The notes beneath the pieces were generated by a model. It saw only the letters and a list, made by a program, of their open reading frames with translations. It had not been told where the DNA came from and made no database searches. Below, piece after piece: positions 50,410 to 55,381 of a DNA stretch of 55,381 nucleotides. Position 1 is the first letter of the stretch; every line of letters starts with the position of its first letter. The position numbers and the translations under genes were made by a program. Origin of the DNA: Mesostigma viride (taxonomy: Eukaryota; Streptophyta; Mesostigmatophyceae; Mesostigmatales; Mesostigmataceae); contig RPFO01000777.1 in NCBI GenBank assembly GCA_009746045.1, forward strand, positions 27,501 to 82,881, in the 5' to 3' direction.

Positions 50410-50999
50410 AGGACGGCTTCATTTGGGCAACGAACACATCCGCATTGAGTCGGCAGCATGGATGGCAGGCCAACCTGGCCCCATCCGGGTGACCTTCACG
50501 AGCGTGGCCAGCAAGGTGAAATTCCTGCAGGCCCGCAAGCTCCTGGGCGGGAGAAACGCGCCCAGCCTCGACGATCTACTCTCCCCAGCCCAGCTCCTCA
50601 TCAAGAACGGCTTGCTGGACAGCGACGCAGCGGTCCAGGCCAGGCGCGATGGCATTCGCACCTATACGTCCGCCTTGTCAACGACACCCTCGTTCTTTTC
50701 ATGGACGGGAAGCGCACGGCTGTGCAAGCTCCTAACAAGCGGCCCAAGCCACGCCCCAAGCCTGCCCCAGCTGCATCGTCGTCGTCAACGCACGTCCCCG
50801 TATGGAGGGCGCCCGGTAAGGGCACACCCTCGCGGCCTCGCGGTACAATAGGCTTTGGGCAGAGCCTTTATTAATAAACAAGCCCCTTTCCATCCTCATG
50901 TCGCACCGTGCGAGCATGACCAGGATTAATTAATTAATTAATTAAAATCATAGCTCCGTTGGGAGCATATGTAACACATAGCCCTGAGAAAGGGGCATC
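50410..50999. mobile_element. LINE ORF1 fragment joined to (TTAA)n and an inverted piece of LINE 3' UTR
   Basis: 50410-50920 matches 39936-40442 closely (HIRIESAAWMAGQPGPIRV, RKLLGGRNAPSLDDLLSP) on the plus strand, with frameshifts. It then changes abruptly to (TTAA)n at 50925-50943 and about 60 bp of the 3' UTR repeat in the orientation of 20776 and 21876. Sense and antisense LINE parts meeting at the tail again suggest an inverted-insertion product. Confidence 0.65.
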
Positions 51000-51666
51000 T
51001 GTTACGTCCCGAGCCGGACGGTGCGAAAGATCTAATCTAGTATAAGGTGCAGTTTAATAAGCCGGCATAGCCGCGCATCCGCGTACCGCGATAGCAAGCA
51101 AGGATCGCAGTAAATTGACTAACTGAGCAGCGGTTTATCCTCAGCTAGGCCTTATAGCATGATTAATTAATCTAGCTATATAACACGGCATGTCATGAGG
51201 CAAATGACATCCGGATTAGTGCCCCTTGGTCTGAGAGAGTCGTCAACACTCGTTTCATTAATCATCAAACCAAAGAGAGCGAGTCCATCGTCCACAGACC
51301 AATTTCACCTAGCTGCGCTACCAAGCTGGCAAGTTGGTGTGCAGGCGCGCCGACATGCGCGCCGATCTTCCAGATACTGCCGTCAAGCCCCAATAGGTTC
51401 TGTATGACGTCTAGGGCCGGCCCGGCCCCTAGAAGATCTCGTACTTCTGGCTAGGCCCAAAATAACTGATCCGGAACACACAAAGTATCAAACAAACACA
51501 CAAAGTCCCGAACTTAGGACAAATTCCCAAATAAGTCCCGAATTTAGTCCTATAGTCCGGCGGACTATGAAAGCGAGCTATCGAAAGTCCCAAACGAATA
51601 ACAAATGACTTTCGACTTATTTATTGAAGGCATTGTTACGCCCATACAAAGGTCTGGGCCGTAACA
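51000..51666 (-). mobile_element. LTR of an LTR retrotransposon, minus strand
   Basis: In minus orientation it starts TGTTACGGCC (51666 downward) and ends GACGTAACA at 51000, so the ends are the 7-bp inverted repeat TGTTACG/CGTAACA. A polypurine tract (51680-51667, sense GGGAAGGGAGGAG) abuts its start, as for a 3' LTR. An AATAAA in sense lies inside. The other LTR is not in the window, so the element is truncated. Confidence 0.7.
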
Positions 51667-52200
51667 CTCCTCCCTTCCCCAGGGGACGATAGCTATATCG
51701 TCCAGGCTTGGGGCGCACGCAACAAGACAATTAACACAAACAAACAAACAAGAAAAAAAAGAAGCTCTTGCAAGCAAAACAAGCAACACACAAAAGCGAC
51801 AATTGCCCAGGCTGGGCAGTCAGCTATAGGGAACAATAGTACAAAATCGGCCATGGGGATACTATGTCCCAACCCCTGTTCGCCAGCGGGTTAGTAAAGC
51901 CAATTCTCCCCGGCGTTGCCACACAAGGACAATTCCTTGATAGCCGATGGGATGCTGTCGCCATCCCGTTGCAATTCATGAGGGCAATGTGACTGGACTC
52001 TGGATCTCTGGACTGGAACAGCAGGAACAGGAACCCCCATAATCCTTCCTGGAATCTCCCCCCACTTCCCACAAATCCATCAATTAATTTCCCTCTCACC
52101 GCTGCCCTCCCTGGCGACCGCGCTAGTGCAGGGCCGCGGCAGCATATAAAATTCCGCCAGCGACCCGAATCCACATCAATCCGAAAACCCATTTTCTTCC
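51667..52200 (-). mobile_element. Polypurine tract and remnant internal region of the LTR retrotransposon
   Basis: The PPT abuts the LTR. Upstream of it (towards 52200) no RT, integrase or gag frame is seen, so only a non-coding 3' portion remains or the assignment ends sooner. Confidence 0.4.
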
Positions 52201-52269
52201 CCTGGAAAATATTTGGAGATGGAATAATGGTCAGTTTGACCTCAAATTTGGCACCAAGGTTCCTTATCA

Positions 52270-53330
52270 GATATCTTATGATGCCATGTGGTCAAAAAAA
52301 TTTTTGGGAGTTGGCAGCATGGTAACATGGTGACATTTGCTAGCAAAAAATACCGTATTTTCAGCACTTTCTGGTATGTATGCATATATAATGACATCAA
52401 ATGAACTCAGTTGGGCCTGGAACTTTGCACATGTTCTAAACACAACCCATGCAGCATGCCCACAAAGTTTCAGGCTGGTTGGATGACAAATTGGTGACAA
52501 ATGCTAGCATAAATACCCCCAAAATGCAGTTTTTCATGGTTTTCCAAGGGTTTTATCACACATATGCATACATAATGACACCAAATGAACTCAGTTGGGC
52601 CTGGAACTTTGCACATGTTCTAAACACATCCCATGCAGCATGCCCACAAAGTTTCAGGCTGGTTGGATGACAAATTGGTGACAAATGCTAGCATAAATAC
52701 CCAAAAAATGCAGTTTTTCATGGTTTTCCAAGGGTTTTATCACACATATGCATACATAATGATACCAAATGAGCTCAGTTGGAGCTGGAACTTTGCACAT
52801 GTTCTAAACACATCCCATGCAGCATGCCCACAAAGTTTCAGGCTGGTTGGATGACAAAATGGTGACAAATGCTAGCATAAATACCACAGAAAAAGCAGTT
52901 TTTCATGGTTTTCCAAGGGTTTTATCACACAAATGCATACATAATGACACCAAATGAGCTCAGTTGGAGCTGGAACTTTGCACATGTTCTAAACACATCC
53001 CATGCAGCATGCCCACAAAGTTTCAGGCTGGTTGGATGACAAAATGGTGACTGATGCTAGCGACCCCCCTCCCCCCCAAATGCAGTTTTTCATGGTTTTC
53101 CAAGGGTTCCAACACATGGGTGCCTATATCAATGAACTCAGTTAAGCCTAGAACTTTGCACAGCTCATAAAAACATCTATGTTAACTGCCCACAAGAAAT
53201 TCAGACTGTTTGCATGACAAATAGGTGACAGATGCTAGCAAACATAGCACAAAAAATGCAGTTCCTAGTAATTGTTTTGCAAGGGTTTCATCCCATAGTT
53301 GCATGTCAACCATTCCAGTTTGGGATATAT
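52270..53330. repeat. 184-bp satellite, about 5-6 units
   Basis: Units repeat exactly every 184 bp in the core (landmark ATGCAGCATGCCCACAAAG at 52449, 52633, 52817 and 53001) and diverge at both ends. Each carries CATGGTTTTCCAAGGGTTTT and TTGGATGACAAA. Short identical open frames in successive units are a by-product. Confidence 0.9.
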
Positions 53331-53479
53331 AGTCAGGTTCCCAACAACACATCTAGATGATATATTATGTGATATTGCAGGAAGGCAGACTTAGGGGCAC
53401 ACGCCCATGATACAACGTCAACACGTACATCAACAACACACACGTAACTTCGCTAATCTTCATAATAAAAAGCACACCT

Positions 53480-53795
53480 TCCCCACCCACCCACCCACCC
53501 ACCCACCCACCCACCCACCCACCCACCCACCCACCCACCCACCCACCCACCCACCCACCCACCCACCCCCCCACCCACCCACCCACCCACCCACCCACCC
53601 ACCCACCCACCCACCCACCCACCCACCCACCCACCACCCACCCACCCCACCCACCCACCCACCCACCCACCCACCCACCCACCCACCCACCCCCACCCAC
53701 CCACCCACCACCCCCACCCACCCACCCACCCACCCACCCACCCACCCACCCACCCACCCACCCACCCACCCACCCACCCACCCACCCACCCACCC
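53480..53795. repeat. (ACCC)n array
   Basis: About 315 bp of tetramer with a few slipped units. It is the first of three adjacent tetranucleotide arrays. Confidence 0.95.
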
Positions 53796-53803
53796 ATATA
53801 ACC

Positions 53804-53935
<132 letters not shown>

Positions 53936-53954
53936 AAGCACACACACAGTCATG

Positions 53955-54733
53955 CCTTCCCTCCTCCCTCCCTCCCTCCCTCCCTCCCTCCCTCCCTCCC
54001 TCCCCCTCCCTCCCTCCCTCCCTCCCTCCTCCCTCCCTCCCTCCCTCCCTCCCTCCCTCCCTCCCTCCCTCCCTCCCTCCCTCCTCCTCCCTCCCTCCCT
54101 CCCTCCTCCCTCCCTCCCTCCCTCCTCCCTCCCTCCCTCCCTCCTCCCTCCCTCCTCCCTCCCTCCCTCCCTCCTCCCTCCCTCCTCCCTCCCTCCCTCC
54201 TCCCTCCCTCCTCCCTCCCTCCTCCCTCCTCCCTCCCTCCCTCCCTCCCTCTCCCTCCCTCCCTCCCTCCCTCGCTCCCTCCCTCCTCCTCCCTCCCTCC
54301 TCCCTCCTCCCTCCTCCTCCCTCTCCTCCTCCCTCCTCCCTCCCTCCCCCTCCCTCCCTCCCTCCTCCCTCCTCCTCCTCCTCCCTCCCTCCCTCCCTCC
54401 CTCCCTCCCTCCCTCCTCCTCCCTCCCTCCCTCCCTCCCTCCTCCCTCCCTCCCTCCCTCCCTCCCTCCCTCCCTCCTCCCTCCCTCCCTCCTCCTCCCT
54501 CCCTCCCTCCCTCCCTCCCTCCTCCCTCCCTCCCTCCTCTCCTCCCTCCTCCCTCCCTCCTCCCTCCCTCCCTCCCTCCCTCCCTCCCTCCCTCCCTCTC
54601 CCCCCTCCTCCCTCCCCCCCTCCCTCCTCCCTCCCTCCCTCCCTCCTCCCTCCCCCCTCCCTCCCTCCTCCTCCTCTCTCCTCCCTCCCCCCCTCCCTCC
54701 CTCCCTCCTCCCCCTCCCTCCTCCCTCCCCCTC
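53955..54733. repeat. (CCCT)n array with many CCT interruptions
   Basis: About 780 bp of pure pyrimidine on the plus strand, much more degenerate (3-nt units mixed in) than the other two arrays. It produces long Pro/Ser/Leu pseudo-ORFs. Confidence 0.95.
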
Positions 54734-54779
54734 ATTCATGCATCTTCATTCATGCATGCATCACTCGTTCATGTAACAG

Positions 54780-54992
54780 TCCTCGTGGTCAGGGTTCAAA
54801 GATGCCATCAGACACCAGAAAAGGAGAAGGAGCCGCCTCCCCAACGTGCCGCCCGGCGACGGCAGCGATGGCCCAGGGGGTAATGTGCGCTTTGTCTGTT
54901 TCTCGCTGCGCCGGCGGGTGCGGACTGTCTCGTTTTATTTTGCCCGCCCGCCCCAGTCCTTGTCGCAGTGCCTCCTCAGGCCATGGCGGCAG
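54780..54992 (+). CDS. Gene E: two candidate exons of a further plus-strand gene (partial)
   Basis: Candidate exon 54780-54879 follows an acceptor (GTAACAG), reads [19 protein letters not shown] then [14 protein letters not shown] and ends before GTAATG in phase 1. A 24-bp candidate micro-exon at 54969-54992 (acceptor GTCGCAG, donor GTAAGA) continues in phase as VPPQAMAA. The phase match and the basic then Gly/Pro-rich composition are the only support. No domain is recognised, and the rest of the gene would lie to the right or before the CCCT array. Confidence 0.3.
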
Positions 54993-55381
54993 GTAAGAGT
55001 TCTTTTCGCGCCGTCGCCGGACGCTCAAACCCACTAGAATAGCCGCCGTTTAATGACGATAAAAAAGCGGTTCACAATAGAAACCAGTAGATGTTGGTTC
55101 TCCCGCCCCGGGCACACCTAGACATCGCCAGCTAGCCCCCGCAGTTCATGCAGCGGACAATGTTTACCCCCCAAGGGAAGTCATAAATCTGCAAGAAATG
55201 GCGTAAAACGAATAAATCCACGACATGCATGGTTGCCCCTGTCGGCGCTCCTTAAATTGACTTTTTCGGAAAAATTGCGTGCACATGGAAACGCAAACTT
55301 AAGGGAATTCACATTAAATTTCTTCGAAATGATATAGCGAGTCGTTCGACAAGTGTGCCCTCTCCACGAAGCGTCTTAATC
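54993..55381. other. No gene recognised
   Basis: Non-coding sequence to the window end. It would be intron if gene E is real. Confidence 0.35.

Noticed and set aside
52449-52854. Repeated 73-codon ORFs in the satellite
   Set aside because: Identical frames arise from the 184-bp repeat; stops appear in diverged units and there is no initiation context or domain.

Overview
The window is eukaryotic nuclear DNA, most likely from a GC-rich microalga or related protist. Evidence: canonical GT-AG introns with consistent phases, an ELO-type fatty-acid elongase, an ankyrin/MYND protein, several classes of non-LTR retrotransposon, piggyBac-like and Tc1/mariner-like DNA transposons, an LTR remnant and very long microsatellites. 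I cannot name the species from sequence alone.

Layout. 1-6640: a minus-strand multi-exon gene of unknown function (gene A), whose introns carry large microsatellites. 9205-20059: a plus-strand eight-exon ankyrin-repeat/MYND gene (gene B). All its junctions are phase-consistent. 20240-24000: fragments of a LINE with (TTAA)n tails. 24000-35950: a nest of retrotransposons encoding a restriction-like endonuclease: one long element with PHD and RING fingers, and three young copies of a sister family, one of which carries a 1.9-kb TTAA-flanked DNA transposon at its 3' end. 36435-38779: a broken piggyBac-like transposase. 39154-44098: a degenerate LINE with an apurinic-type endonuclease and RT. 44602-45807: two-exon ELO elongase (gene D, minus). 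46634-46857: a Tc1/mariner-type MITE. 47430-49519: two-exon ZPR1-domain protein (gene C). 50265-52200: LINE fragments and an LTR with its polypurine tract. 52270-53330: a 184-bp satellite. 53480-54733: three consecutive tetranucleotide arrays. 54780-54992: two candidate exons of a further gene (E).

The most striking pattern is in genes A, B and C. At most exon edges, the last or first 10-45 exonic bases plus the adjoining splice site recur, in increasingly decayed form, as a ladder of 1-6 copies on the intronic side. Donor edges are copied downstream, acceptor edges upstream, and the C-terminal codons and stop of gene C are copied downstream of the real stop. I count 13 such ladders in three genes. 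None was seen in the elongase gene. I do not recall a description of this architecture. It could be a local mutational process (exon-edge accretion) that lengthens introns and leaves many decoy splice sites.

The genes do not form an evident pathway; this is a repeat-dense eukaryotic locus with four or five unrelated host genes.
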